64,000 nt of DNA from NCBI GenBank assembly GCA_034231615.1, contig CM067311.1:24766015-24830014 (forward strand). The letters run 5' to 3'. Positions 8,711-19,104 of the stretch are shown one piece after another. The notes under the pieces were generated by a model, which saw nothing but the letters and a program-made list of their open reading frames with translations, ran no database searches and was not told the origin of the DNA. Position numbers and translations under genes: made by a program. Source of the DNA: Meghimatium bilineatum (taxonomy: Eukaryota; Mollusca; Gastropoda; Stylommatophora; Philomycidae). Within the stretch, counting starts at the first letter, position 1; each line of letters begins with the position of its first letter.

Positions 8711-10291
8711 TGTGTTTGTGAAGTAGTGCGAGCGAGATGTGTTTGTTTACAACTGTACAGAGAAAATGTGTTTGTGAAGTAGTGTGAGTGAGATGTGTTT
8801 GTTTACAACTGTACAGAGAAATTGTGTTTGTGAAGTAGTGTGAGTGAGATGTGTTTGTTTACAACTGTACAGAGAAAATGTGTTTGTGAATTAGTGCGAG
8901 CTAATTATGTTTGTTGTTTACAACTGTACAGAGAAAATGTGCTTGAATGAATTAGTGCGAGCTAATTATGTTTGTTGTTTACAACTGTACAGAGAAAATG
9001 TGCTTGAATGAATTAGTGCGAGCTAATTATGTTTGTTGTTTACAACTGTACAGAGAAAATGTGTTTGTGAAGTAGTGTGAGTGAGATGTGTTTGTTTACA
9101 ACTGTACAGAGAAAATGTGTTTGTGAAGTAGTGCGAGTGAGATGTGTTTGTTTACAACTGTACAGAGAAAATGTGTTTGTGAAGTAGTGTGAGTGAGATG
9201 TGTTTGTTTACAACTGTACAGAGAAAATGTGTTTGTGAATTAGTGCGAGCTAATTATGTTTGTTGTTTACAACTGTACAGAGAAAATGTGCTTGAATGAA
9301 TTAGTGCGAGCTAATTATGTTTGTTGTTTACAACTGTACAGAGAAAATGTGTTTGTGAAGTAGTGTGAGTGAGATGTGTTTGTTTACAACTGTACAGAGA
9401 AAATGTGCTTGTGAATTAGTGCGAGCTAATTATGTTTGTTGTTTACAACTGTACAGAGAAAATGTGCTTGAATGAATTAGTGCGAGCTAATTATGTTTGT
9501 TGTTTACAACTGTACAGAGAAAATGTGCTTGAATGAATTAGTGCGAGCTAATTATGTTTGTTGTTTACAACTGTACAGAGAAAATGTGCTTGAATGAATT
9601 AGTGCGAGCTAATTATGTTTGTTGTTTACAACTGTACAGAGAAAATGTGCTTGAATGAATTAGTGCGAGCTAATTATGTTTGTTGTTTACAACTGTACAG
9701 AGAAAATGTGTTTGTGAAGTAGTGTGAGTGAGATGTGTTTGTTTACAACTGTACAGAGAAAATGTGTTTGTGAAGTAGTGTGAGTGAGATGTGTTTGTTT
9801 ACAACTGTACAGAGAAAATGTGTTTGTGAAGTAGTGTGAGTGAGATGTGTTTGTTTACAACTGTACAGAGAAAATGTGCTTGAATGAATTAGTGCGAGCT
9901 AATTATGTTTGTTGTTTACAACTGTACAGAGAAAATGTGCTTGAATGAATTAGTGCGAGCTAATTATGTTTGTTGTTTACAACTGTACAGAGAAAATGTG
10001 CTTGAATGAATTAGTGCGAGCTAATTATGTTTGTTGTTTACAACTGTACAGAGAAAATGTGCTTGAATGAATTAGTGCGAGCTAATTATGTTTGTTGTTT
10101 ACAACTGTACAGAGAAATTGTGCTTGAATGAATTAGTGCGAGCTAATTATGTTTGTTGTTTACAACTGTACAGAGAAATTGTGTTTGTGAATTAGTGCGA
10201 GCTAATTATGTTTATTTACAACTGCACAGAAAAAATGTGTTTGTGAAGTAGTGTGAGTGAGATGTGTGTGTTTATAACTGTACAGAAAAAA
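8711..10291. repeat. 27-unit mosaic minisatellite (56/59/61-bp units)
   Basis: All units share tgtttacaactgtacagaga but differ in their first half. Type A (56 bp) has gtttgtgaagtagtgtgagt. Type B (61 bp) has gcttgaatgaattagtgcga and ctaattatgtttgttgt. Type C (59 bp) begins like A and ends like B. Reading along, the order is AAA C BB AAA C B A C BBBB AAA BBBBB C A. Three of four A-to-B steps pass through a single C unit, while B-to-A steps are usually direct. No open frame crosses it. Confidence 0.97.
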
Positions 10292-10313
10292 ATGTGGTTT
10301 AGAAAACTTCGTA

Positions 10314-10594
10314 TTAGGGGCTTGTCCATACATTGTGTCAACAATGTTTTGCCAATTTTCGACCCCTCCCCCTTTCCCTTTCTCAATACTGTCGGAAATT
10401 TAGGAACCCCTTCCTCTTAACAATAACCCCCTCCCTACAAATATTTTTAAAATTCAAACAACTTAACAAGTATATAAAAACAGTATTCTTGACATTAACT
10501 TTTGTCAAAGCTTCCTCTTCTTCGTCACTAATTGTCAAGCTTTTTCAGGTCCACCTCTCCCGTAATTGCTGACATAATGTATGGCAACCTCTAA
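10314..10594. mobile_element. MITE-like element with ~26-bp inverted termini
   Basis: The left end ttaggggcttgtccatacat (continuing tgtgtca) is inverted at the right end, where 10570-10594 reads as the complement of ttagaggttgccatacatta plus tgtca. The interior is about 230 bp, pyrimidine-rich, and has no transposase. The same terminal motif occurs at 3275 and 56940. It sits immediately beside the mosaic array. The target-site duplication is unclear (TA or TTA). Confidence 0.7.
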
Positions 10595-11541
10595 TTTGAG
10601 TAGAATGAAGATTATGATTGGAGTACATGTAACTGCCAACATGGAGATTTGTCAATGATCTCTTGTGTCATACGAATGAGAAAAATACAACCAAATATAT
10701 CCACTAGAGAGTTAGAGAAACAGCGTTATTCACCATCACAAATTAACAAACACAAAAGATAAAAACAAAAGAATTCTCGACATTTTGTATGTTATGTTGA
10801 AAAAGGAAAAGAAAGGTACCTATTTTTGTTTTAATGCGCAGCTAAATCTGAGATCAAATGTGAACATTCTGTCTGAAATTAGCATTTCGTGTTCCAAGTT
10901 TCGCCTCCTGGATTACAGATTTTCTGCAGTGGTTTTTTTCTTTCTTTTCGACACCGTGTGTCCTACCAAATATCTAACTGAACCACTAGCAATGACCACA
11001 TGGTTTTTTAATATATATATATTCAAACAAAACTGCATTAGCTACAATAACTATTGTAACATTAACCCACTGTGGGTTTGGATAATTGTACAAAAAACAT
11101 CGACAATTTCTTTGTGATGTCCAACTGTTTATATACTGGCAAGCAGTAAACTTCTGGTCTTGTAATTTCATCTTCATATTCTGGTCACCGCATATATTGT
11201 TTCCTTTTGAGATCATTAATGTAACAGTAATCACAGTTTTTACATTGTATTTTCTAATATGATAATGGTGTTTTACTCTTGTCATAGTGAATAATAATCT
11301 GAGGCTTGGACATTTACTTAAAATTGGACTACAATTTATATTTAACTCCCAGTATAAAACAAGTCTGTTTAACAAGGCACAAAAGTTGAATTAGTTCTAA
11401 CATACATCTACTAAATAGCTCATTTCATTCATTATATCTACATGTGATCGTTAAAAGGGTAGTTTAAAAAGGTTAAATACTGTGATTTCTCAAGAAAATA
11501 TTCAGGGCAAAATACATGTGATCCATAAGTTGAATATCAGG
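10595..11541. other. no recognised feature
   Basis: AT-rich unique sequence. Open frames of 110 and 129 codons on opposite strands overlap one another and show no motif. I treat them as chance. Confidence 0.5.
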
Positions 11542-12093
11542 AATAAATATGTGCTCCAGAAACATAAATGTGTTTTTCACAAATATAAATATGTGCTCTA
11601 GAAACACAAATGTGTTCTTCACAAACATGAATATGTGCTCTAGAAACACAAATGTGTTCTTCACAAACCTAAATATGTGCTCTAGAAACACAAATGTGTT
11701 CGTCGCAAACATAAGTATGTGCTCTAGAAACATAAAAATGTGTTCTTCACAAACATAAATATGTGCTCTAGAAACATAAATGTGTTCGTCACAAACATAA
11801 ATTTGTGCTCTGGAAACACAAATGTGTTCGTCACAAACATAAATATGTGCTCTAGAAACATAAATGTGTTCTTCACAAACATAAATATGTGCTCTAGAAA
11901 CATAAATGTGTTCGTCACAAACATAAATTTGTGCTCTGGAAACACAAATGTGTTCGTTACAAACATAAATATGTGCTCTAGAAACAAAAATGTGTTCTTC
12001 ACAAACATAAATATGTGCTCTAGAAACATAAATGTGTTCGTCACAAACATAAATATGTGCTCTAGAAACACAAATGTGTTCGTCACAAACATT
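11542..12093. repeat. 42-bp minisatellite open on both strands
   Basis: About 13 units of atgtgctctagaaacacaaa followed by tgtgttcttcacaaacataa and at. Because 42 is divisible by three and the unit happens to lack stops in one frame per strand, both strands show long open frames (FLEHIFMFVKNTF-like on minus, NVFVTNINMCSRN-like on plus). This is a structural effect, not evidence of coding. Confidence 0.95.
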
Positions 12094-12180
12094 GCAAACT
12101 TCTGAACGTATTTATTTTTCCTAGAAAAAACAACACAGCAAAATAGTTCTGCTGTTGATGGCTACGTCCTGAATAGGAAT

Positions 12181-12370
12181 CGCTACCAATCTATCTATAC
12201 AAACGCTACCAATCTATCTATACAAACGCTACCCGTCTATCTATACAAACACTACCAATCTATCTATACAAACGCTACCCGTCTATCTATACAAACACTA
12301 CCAATCTATCTATACAAACGCTGCCAATGAATCTTTACAAACGCTACCAATATATACAGACGCTACCAAT
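12181..12370. repeat. 23-bp minisatellite
   Basis: About eight copies of cgctaccaatctatctatac plus aaa, the last ones shortened and diverged. Confidence 0.95.
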
Positions 12371-12659
12371 ATAAATCCTGCTTTTGTGTGTACAGATTAA
12401 TATTTTGAAATCTTGGTTTCTGTTGTGCATATCCATGCTTTATATAGTTTAATTTAGAGAACATTATACATTATATTACCTCTGTTTCTAATTGATGTTT
12501 TATATCCTACAAAATCTAGTGTATGCAATCGATAACACAATTTTACCATTCTTGAGAAATACCAATAAATTTTGCATCAAATATTGTCAAGTGTTAATCT
12601 ACTTTTTGCTAAATGTGACTTCAGTTTTAGTTCTTTCTTAATTTGTTGCTCATCGTTCA

Positions 12660-12800
12660 CAAGTTTTCCCCCAGGGACAGATAAATGTCACACATTATAT
12701 GGAACAAAACAACAGCTCACAAACACATGTATACATCACACAATGACATTGGGTCAAAGGGCATGAACCTTAGGACCGCTGGATCAGCAACTTATCGATG
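12660..12800 (+). mobile_element. RNase H-type LINE, solo 3' end
   Basis: The translation PPGTDKCHTLYGTKQQLTNT, then a short frame to a stop, and the downstream ggaccgctggatcagcaac match the end of the LINE at 7337-7880. About 140 bp remain. It is a heavily 5'-truncated copy. Confidence 0.75.
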
Positions 12801-13121
12801 ATAAGTAATCAAGCATGGATATCTCAGTGCCTATTCATTATAGTTTCTTCTCGCCCTTTATGGAATTCTCAATATTCTTCTACATAATTATGTCTCTGGT
12901 TTCTAGTTTCCTACTTATTTGTTTGTTTATTGTCCATGATTCTCTTTCATGAGAGTGAATGGGATATATATAAAATTGAAATTACGCTTCCTTACTTGCA
13001 CTCATAAAGACATGTTGCGCATAATGATTCTCATTTTATGAGAACTTGTTTTTGCCCGACCTACTATTTTTTCTGTGATTGTGCTGACTAGACGTTGCAG
13101 GTTGCACTTTTTGTTAACAAC

Positions 13122-13278
13122 CTCTTCTTCTTCTTCATCGTTCATTCTCAAACTCCTGCTGGCTCTCCCTTGTAGCAAGACCATTGTCCTACTAGATTTC
13201 TAGCAGGATGTAGTCTAGAGAATGGAGATGCGTTGTGTCGCCGTTTTATTTGCGTCAATGGTTGACACATCCGGCGGG
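13122..13278 (-). repeat. (GAA)n-tailed SINE-like variant
   Basis: (CTT)n, then ttcattctcaaactcctgct, ggctctcccttgtagcaaga, gtagtctagagaatggagat, gcgttgtgtcgccgttttat and a gacacatccggcgg end. This copy shows that the 47-bp minisatellite at 20027-20731 is derived from the same family. Confidence 0.8.
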
Positions 13279-13374
13279 TGTTAACAACCAGAACGGTGTT
13301 GCCCATATATCTCAGCTTGTGTGCATTGTTCCTATCTGCCAGCGGATCATTACATCTTTGTACAACAATCAAGT

Positions 13375-13575
13375 GTGACGCATGGTCGAGAGGATGAAGT
13401 GGCTGTTTCACAGCCGCGATGTCCACGGTTCGACTCCAGTTAAGAAATGGTTCTTTATCTATTTCGGGGTAAATTACAATCCTGTACATGTTGCAATTGC
13501 AACGGACCTTTATCATACAGTCACTAGTTTCACTCTTCAATTCCTTAACAGGAATATATGCAGTAATGACAGTAT
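13375..13575 (+). mobile_element. tRNA-derived SINE (family D)
   Basis: A-box-like catggtcgagaggat and B box cggttcgactcc are about 45 bp apart. The tail cctgtacatgttgcaattgc ... ccttaacaggaatatatgc is shared with the SINEs at 14285-14510 and, reversed, 46005-46285. The three copies differ more in the tRNA head than in the tail. Confidence 0.75.
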
Positions 13576-13581
13576 ACATCA

Positions 13582-13845
13582 TGTTTTCTCTCCACTGTAA
13601 ACTATATTGTTTTCTCTCCACTGTAAAGTATATTGTTTTCTCTCCACTGTAAACAATATTGTTTTCTCTCCATTGTACGCTATATTGTTTCTCTCCATTG
13701 TACACTATATTGTTTTCTCTCCACCGTACATTTTCTTGTTTTCTCTCCATTGTACACTATATTGTTTCTCTCCATTGTACACTATATTGTTTTCTCTCCA
13801 CCGTGCATTATCTTGTTTTCTCTCCAGTGTGCAATATGTGTTTCT
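13582..13845. repeat. 25/26-bp minisatellite
   Basis: Ten units of ttttctctccactgtaaact plus atattg, with variant second halves. Frames run through it in all three forward phases, giving LHCTLYCF-type repeats. Confidence 0.95.
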
Positions 13846-13850
13846 AGAGA

Positions 13851-14116
13851 TATGGCAAGATGGCCATATCTGGCGCATTAGTAAAAATGAACTCAGCTGC
13901 GGAATTCTTGATCGAGGTTTAGAAAATATAGAATATGTCTGCCAGAGAATAGGTACAACAGTTTCGGTGACTATGAAATGCAGACGTCAGCCGATCTTAG
14001 TACGTGAAATGTGGCGGACTAACAGATTCCAATCTGTAGATCAGCGGATGATTATGTCCATTGGTTTAATTGCAGAAACTACCAGAGTTTATGAAGGGAA
14101 AGCTAGAATGACGTAG
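13851..14116 (+). CDS. coding-like open segment, unrecognised
   Basis: Downstream of the 26-bp array, an AG acceptor-like site (gtgtttctag, ending 13850) leads into an 88-codon open frame ending in TAG. It contains IWQDGHIWRISKNELSCGIL, LENIEYVCQRIGTTVSVTMK and WRTNRFQSVDQRMIMSIGLI. Base composition is more balanced than in the flanking DNA and residue use looks protein-like. I know no family with this pattern. It could be a host exon, a fragment of an unrecognised transposon protein, or chance. Confidence 0.25.
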
Positions 14117-14284
14117 CTATTTATAGACAAATCAGAAACCAAAATCGTGGCATAGAATCACAAGAATTGAGATATGTAAGACCATTTTTATTTTATTTGA
14201 AAAATTTATTTGATTTCAACTAAGACGAATCAATTTAAGAAGAGACAGGATCAGGTGATTGCAGTGTTGGACAAAGTAAAACAC

Positions 14285-14510
14285 ACACTAATATTGTATT
14301 TCGTTGAAGATCGCGTGGCCGTACGGCTAGAATCGCCGGCCACAGATTCCTGAGGTCTCGGGTTTAATCCGCGGTTGGGACAAAGATCTTTCGGATGTGC
14401 AACAAAGAATTCTTCCTGTACACGTCGTAGCGACAGCTTTGGCAAAGCGGCCTTTATTTCCACAGCATTAACAGCCTCCCTGTACTCCTTAACAGGAGTA
14501 ATGAACGTTT
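14285..14510 (+). mobile_element. tRNA-derived SINE (family D)
   Basis: A-box-like gcgtggccgtacggctagaa and B-box-like cgggtttaatcc, then gggacaaagatctttcggat and cctgtacacgtcgtagcgac ... ggcaaagcggcctttatttc. The tail matches 46005-46285 on the opposite strand closely. The head resembles a serine- or leucine-type tRNA only loosely. Confidence 0.8.
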
Positions 14511-14760
14511 TTTAAGAGGATTTTTTTCGTCGAGATTATAGATTACAATCTTAACAGATATTCAGAAAACTTTAAACTTAAGTGATTAGGTGACTTCGTC
14601 ATTGAATTTGTAAAATGGTTCTCACTCCACACTTGTGACTATCATCCATGAATTGCTTCTAATCCCTTGAGTGACGAGTGATGAAGCACTTAGGGAAGTG
14701 CCTATGGAGATGATACCAAAATTTCTGAATGACAACTGCAGCAGTGGATATATATATAAA

Positions 14761-14842
14761 TTCACTAAACCCTTTATTGCCCCTAAGAGTCAGAGGTAGA
14801 AGAGTTCTCAGGAGATGGCCCTCGTGTGTGTTGAGTATATTA
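14761..14842 (-). mobile_element. LINE family D, solo 3' end
   Basis: The reverse complement carries acgagggccatctcctgaga, actcttctacctctgactct and caataaagggtttagtgaa, matching the last 80 bp of the LINE at 19328-20026. It abuts a (TA)n run that takes the place of the (GATA)n tail. Confidence 0.75.
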
Positions 14843-14878
14843 TGGAATTATATATATACATATATATATATATATATG

Positions 14879-15194
14879 ACTTTCGGTAATGACGTCCGCT
14901 GATGGAGGGTGTATCTCTAATCACGTCTGGGTCACTCCGTCGATCGTTGGATTAATCAACTAACGTCGTAAAGTCCAGACCGATTTGTGTAACAGAAGTC
15001 AGTTCATTCCTACAGGCAAAACAGCAAGGGATAGACCAAAAGAAACACTCAGAAGAACAATACTTAGAGAAAGTAAAACAACCAATATTCATACTTTTCA
15101 AGAACTGCGCAGAATAGCTTTGAACAGACAGAATTGGAGAGACCTCTGCCCTATGCGCTAACTTCAGCGTAAAAGGAAAATGAATGAATGAATA
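14879..15194 (+). mobile_element. chimeric short repeat: unknown head plus LINE tail, copy 1
   Basis: The head (tcggtaatgacgtccgctga ... gtccagaccgatttgtgtaa) has no match to a tRNA. It joins a LINE C-terminal tail encoding RPKETLRRTILRESK and FQELRRIALNRQNWRDLCPM, then (aatg)n. The same join occurs at 29823-30151, so it belongs to the element and is not a local accident. It is either a SINE with a LINE-derived tail or an internally deleted LINE. Confidence 0.75.
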
Positions 15195-15212
15195 TATATA
15201 TATATTGTGTGT

Positions 15213-15524
15213 GTCTTCGTCTATCACAAATGATGATGACCATTTTTACACCCACTTTTAAAAATTCATTTAGAATTATGTCCATGCATAATAGTTCATA
15301 GATGGCTCATGAGCCCTATTTGAACTGTAAATGTTCTTGGACATTTCGGACGTGGAATGACTACTGTAGGCGTAATTTAGCCTATTTGTGACTTTCTAGC
15401 TACTCTCCGCTGTTGGACTGCAGAATCTCCTCTTTTCACAAAATGTTCCGCTATTTGTGATTATAGAGCGATATGTAGATCTATTTTGTGCAAGGCCTTC
15501 CCATATATCTTGGTCTTCTTCCCA

Positions 15525-15530
<6 letters not shown>
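15213..15530 (-). mobile_element. RTE-like LINE 3' end with C2H2-like tail
   Basis: On the minus strand the frame encodes RPKCPRTFTVQIGLMSHL, a CPxC...F...IGLxSHL motif that forms the zinc-finger-like C-terminus of one LINE class. The 3' end is gtcatcatcatttgtgatag. The copy at 25412-26740 has the same layout. The 5' side (right) contains a single tcttcccatgtgtc segment that is massively amplified in the other copy. Confidence 0.7.

Positions 15531-15607
<77 letters not shown>
15531..15607. repeat. (TA)n microsatellite
   Basis: About 38 TA dinucleotides abutting the LINE fragment. Confidence 0.97.
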
Positions 15608-15608
<1 letters not shown>

Positions 15609-15609
<1 letters not shown>

Positions 15610-16072
15610 CCATCTTACATCTGAAGCAACCTTGACTCTGTTTATGTTTACAAGAAGATCTAATAGTCCTTCTAGTACACATGCCTAATGGTACGTACTT
15701 GTGTTGTGTTAAATAGTTGTGTTTTTGATGTTCTTAATTTTGTGCGAGTTTTATCATTCATGGAACATTTTAGCTTACTTGTCAGTTAAAATCAGATGAA
15801 CACTTGTAGATTACAAGAAAATTATATATATATATATATGATATATTTATGAGTATTATGTGAGTTTGTGTGAGTATTATTTATATATATTTATATATCG
15901 TTTTAGCGTCATTGTCTTTCTTCATCTTTCGTTCACTTGAAACATGTCTATATTCTGTTCCCTGATTAAAACTCACTGCCTTTTGTAGTTCATACAGTGG
16001 CCCATAGAACTTTGATTCCAGTGTTGTTTCCTCATTGATATCTCATATAAGCCAGCACATTGAAGTCGTGAT
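15609..16072. other. no recognised feature
   Basis: AT-rich sequence with two short TA runs near 15825 and 15885. Nothing shared with the rest of the window. Confidence 0.5.
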
Positions 16073-16245
16073 CGGGCTTAGCTGAGCCATCAGGGACTGG
16101 AAACTAAGACTGATCGAGCAGTGCCACTCGAGTAGGACCACCGTCCTGTCCAAGTAAGCAGGGTGCTAAAGACGGAGGTAACCAGCAAAAAAGCGCACAA
16201 TTAATCAAGATGCCACGCACAAAACACAATGGGAACATTGTCTGT
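16073..16245 (+). mobile_element. LINE 5'-end-like repeat, copy 1
   Basis: gcttagctgagccatcaggg, ctggaaactaagactgatcg and ccatcgt-type segments lead to atgccacgcacaaaacacaa. The same block is at 50233-50405. In both copies the ATG opens an MPRTKHNGN frame. Here the frame continues about 22 codons to a stop. It looks like the 5' leader and ORF1 start of a LINE, which is an inference. Confidence 0.65.
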
Positions 16246-16498
16246 CCAAGTGGCAGATTTAACGACGGCGCAGATAAAGAGGTAACTCTTTATCTCTTTA
16301 TCTAAAGAGGTAACCGTCAACATTATTTAAATGTAATCGAATTAGTAAAAGAAGTTCTATTAAAATGTACTTTATGCTGATGTAACTATGTGTGTAGGTA
16401 TATACGAGTTATGTGTTTGTATGAGCATATGTGTATATGTATGAATATATGTTTGTGTGATTATGCGATTGTGTGATTATGCGATTGTGTGAGTATGT

Positions 16499-16720
16499 CT
16501 TCTTCTGAATTCGTCCTCAAACTGCTGCAAATTAGTAGGATGTATTCCGGAGAACGGAATGCGTTCTGTCATGGTTTACAGCATTGCTGCGATATATGCA
16601 CCTTTCGACCTGACACATCCAACTTCAGCATGGCTTTGGGTCACTGACCCTATATGCGGTGAGACAGCCAACTCCATCCCAAAACCTCCTTAGTCGTCTC
16701 TTAAGACCTACGTGGAAGGT
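16499..16720 (-). repeat. (GAA)n-tailed SINE-like family, near full length
   Basis: tcttcttctgaattcgtcct, caaactgctgcaaattagta, ggagaacggaatgcgttctg, gcacctttcgacctgacaca, agcatggctttgggtcactg and cctccttagtcgtctcttaa in order. It is one of the clearest reverse copies and the reference for the family in this window. Confidence 0.8.
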
Positions 16721-16826
16721 ACACAGTGTTGCTATTCCTTGCTTCCCTTTCGGCCCCCGGTAACAATCGGACTAGTATGTGTCTGTATGAGTATGTACAC
16801 TTCGTATCTGTATTTATTTGAGTATG

Positions 16827-16925
16827 TGTTCATGTCAACACGTGTCTGTGTGGGTATATGCATGTGTATGTGTTCATGTCAACACGTGTCTGTGTGGGTA
16901 TATGCATGTGTATGTGTTCGTGTAT
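16827..16925. repeat. 44-bp direct repeat, 2 copies
   Basis: tgttcatgtcaacacgtgtc plus tgtgtgggtatatgcatgtg and tatg occurs twice in tandem, in a tg-rich neighbourhood that starts near 16410. Confidence 0.9.
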
Positions 16926-17026
16926 GTTAAGTCTTACGATGAATGTAACAATAAAAGTGAAATGGTACAACATGCATAATTTGAAAGAACGAGAAGACGT
17001 CCATTTCTCGTCGTATCCATTGTGCG

Positions 17027-17269
17027 ATGTTAACAGCGCAGTCATGCGGGGAATGTCAAGTGAACAGACTATCATTTCTTGGAGAGCAGTCACTGGAGGT
17101 ATGGAAGCAACTGTACCCAATGACATCTCATGGACGAGATTCACGAAGATGTGTTTATCACTTTCGTATTGGGGAAAATGGACACCGTTACCTTAGAGAT
17201 AAACAAGCTCTGCATCAGTACCTGCTGAAAGGTGCCGTCATTGTGAACATGAAAGCAACCGGTGCTTAG
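17027..17269 (+). CDS. coding-like open segment, unrecognised
   Basis: An 80-codon frame contains CGECQVNRLSFLGEQSLEVW, TSHGRDSRRCVYHFRIGENG and YLRDKQALHQYLLKGAVIVN, and ends TGA-adjacent at a TAG stop. The composition is protein-like and more GC-rich than the flanks. A second frame (16858-17196) overlaps it. I recognise no domain. It could be a decayed transposon protein or a host exon. I see no clear splice sites. Confidence 0.25.
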   Translation: MLTAQSCGECQVNRLSFLGEQSLEVWKQLYPMTSHGRDSRRCVYHFRIGENGHRYLRDKQALHQYLLKGAVIVNMKATGA

Positions 17270-17603
17270 TAAACCAGCTCTAGAAATGAGAATTTCGTGG
17301 GCAACTTGGGAGTTTGAAGAATTTCTTCTCTAATAAGTGAAACAAGGGGCTGAAATATGAGTAGTTTGTGTTTTAGTTATGGCAGACAGACACATCTTTA
17401 AGAAGTGGCTACATTCCGTATGTTTGTGTCTATAGTGTGTACATGTTAATTGGGCGTCATAATATAGATTAGATATGGGGGTGGTTACAATACGTCACGC
17501 GGGCTAACTCTGGCCCGCCACGCAGTTTTAATAGCCCGTCATTCTGATTACAAATTACTACATGCAATAGTTCCGAAGCTCAGAAAATATCAAAATATAA
17601 GTT

Positions 17604-17815
17604 AATCATCATCAAGTACCGTCTCCGCAACGAATATTAGCTGCAATATACCTCCAACATACGTCTCTTGTTTTGGTGGTGCACGCTACTAGACTGTTAC
17701 CTGTCCATGTTGGGATGCTACTCTCCCACTTGTATCTATGTCTACCTCTTGCTCGCTTCCCTTCAACTTTACCCTCAAGTAAGGTCTTCAGCAAAGTCTT
17801 TGTATGTGTCCAAAA
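17604..17815 (-). mobile_element. RTE-like LINE 3' end
   Basis: The minus frame reads LKTLLEGKVEGKRARGRHRY, KWESSIPTWTG and TTKTRDVCWRYIAANIRCGD before a stop. This is the canonical C-terminus of RTE-like LINE ORF2 (GRxRxKW ... W ... TxxxRxxWR). It is only about 200 bp long, 5'-truncated, and still in one frame, so it is fairly young. Confidence 0.85.
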
Positions 17816-18240
17816 TATTATATTTGCTTGATATTTATTTCTCTTAAAGCATAAGTTATCTCAGCCAAACTGTAAAATATGATGTTGTGTATAGCAGTAA
17901 ACTATTACTTCATATAGTCTACGTCACTAGTTTAAAACATTTGTGATCTAGTTTAACGCATTTAAAGCCGTGTTATTCGAAGGTACATATTTCAAAAGTG
18001 GCAACCCTGTGATATTCAAAAATGAATATATTTAACTTTATTTTATTAACAGATGTTGACAGGACTAAAAAAAAAGAGGGGCGGGGGGAATAATTAACAA
18101 ACATTTGTTGACATAATTTTTGGACATGGGATTACCTTGAGTTGATTTATTTACTAGTTGCAATAGTTTAACATATTCACTGTCGAGTAGTTCATGTGTT
18201 ATCCGACCCGAAAGAGGAGAAAAAAAAGAGACGTCGTTAC
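17816..18240. other. no recognised feature
   Basis: AT-rich sequence with short purine runs (A9 and G8 near 18070). No frame of interest. Confidence 0.5.
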
Positions 18241-18458
18241 CTGCCATGCACGTCGTAACAAGCGACTAAGGAGGTGTGGGTTTCAAATGTGTTCCATACC
18301 ATAAAGAAACTGAGAAATCATGCTAAAGATGAATATATTCTACCGAAATGTGCAGATATCGCAATCAAGCTGGAAACTAAAACACAACCTTTCCGTTTCC
18401 GGATGACAATCTACTAATCTGCCGGAGTTAGAGAATGAATGTAGAAGAAGAAGAAGAT
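18241..18458 (+). repeat. (GAA)n-tailed SINE-like family, full length
   Basis: Begins ctgccatgcacgtcgtaaca and agcgactaaggaggt, passes gcagatatcgcaatcaagct, and ends gttagagaatgaatgtagaa with (gaa)n. This is the plus-orientation reference copy, and it shows that the (GAA)n run is the 3' tail. Confidence 0.8.
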
Positions 18459-18949
18459 TCACCGTTTAATAAAAGACATATGTAATTAGGTTAATTTGTG
18501 AGGCTACTTTATTAATGTTTGTATGAGTATAATATCCATTTATCTGTAATGTGTTTTTTGAAGGCGGGGAGTGTATTTGATTCAAAACGAACCGAGCGCA
18601 TAACTAAGATAAAGTGTTATGAATACTGAATGTTTAATTTTAGGAAAATAGCCGAAGTGAAACTACACGAGAAAAATGGATCTTTTAAAAAATGAACAAA
18701 TATTTTACTTATATATTTTATTTCAAAAATTGTTTTTACAAATTTAAATGTATGCAAAAAATCATTTAAAACAAGTAGCATCTGAAACAGCTGGTTTTAC
18801 AGGGAAACTACTCTTAAAATTGTGAACACAAAAAATAATAAGACATATGATTCAAATCTTTTTGATATAAAGAAAAGACACTAAGTTATGGTTAATAAAT
18901 ATACTACAATCTTAAAGGGATTAAAATATGCTTGTAAAATTTATTGCAA

Positions 18950-19100
18950 ATTTTAGTTCAGAACAAATCGTGGCTCTCCACGAGGTTTATGACAATTATT
19001 AAAAAAACTTGTTTCCTCAGTCTTAGCTCACGGTAGCGAAAGAGTTGAACAAGCCAACGACATGATATGGGTTGTTTGCAGTCTACTACACTGTAAGTGT
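18950..19100. repeat. ~145-bp interspersed repeat, copy 1
   Basis: ttagttcagaacaaatcgtg, ccacgaggtttatgac, gagttgaacaagccaacgac and ttgtttgcagtctac are shared in order with 22560-22700. Each copy is followed at once by a reverse (GAA)n-family SINE-like fragment, so the two parts may be one composite element. Confidence 0.65.
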
Positions 19101-19104
19101 GTCA

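Noticed and set aside
8711-10291. CRISPR array
   Set aside because: Units are contiguous without unique spacers, no cas genes are present, and the context is eukaryotic. The same applies to the other arrays.
11473-12105. Opposing long open frames as two genes
   Set aside because: Both come from the 42-bp array on the two strands, with no non-repeat domain.
15488-15688. Plus-strand frame with an YI repeat
   Set aside because: The repeat is the (TA)n microsatellite.
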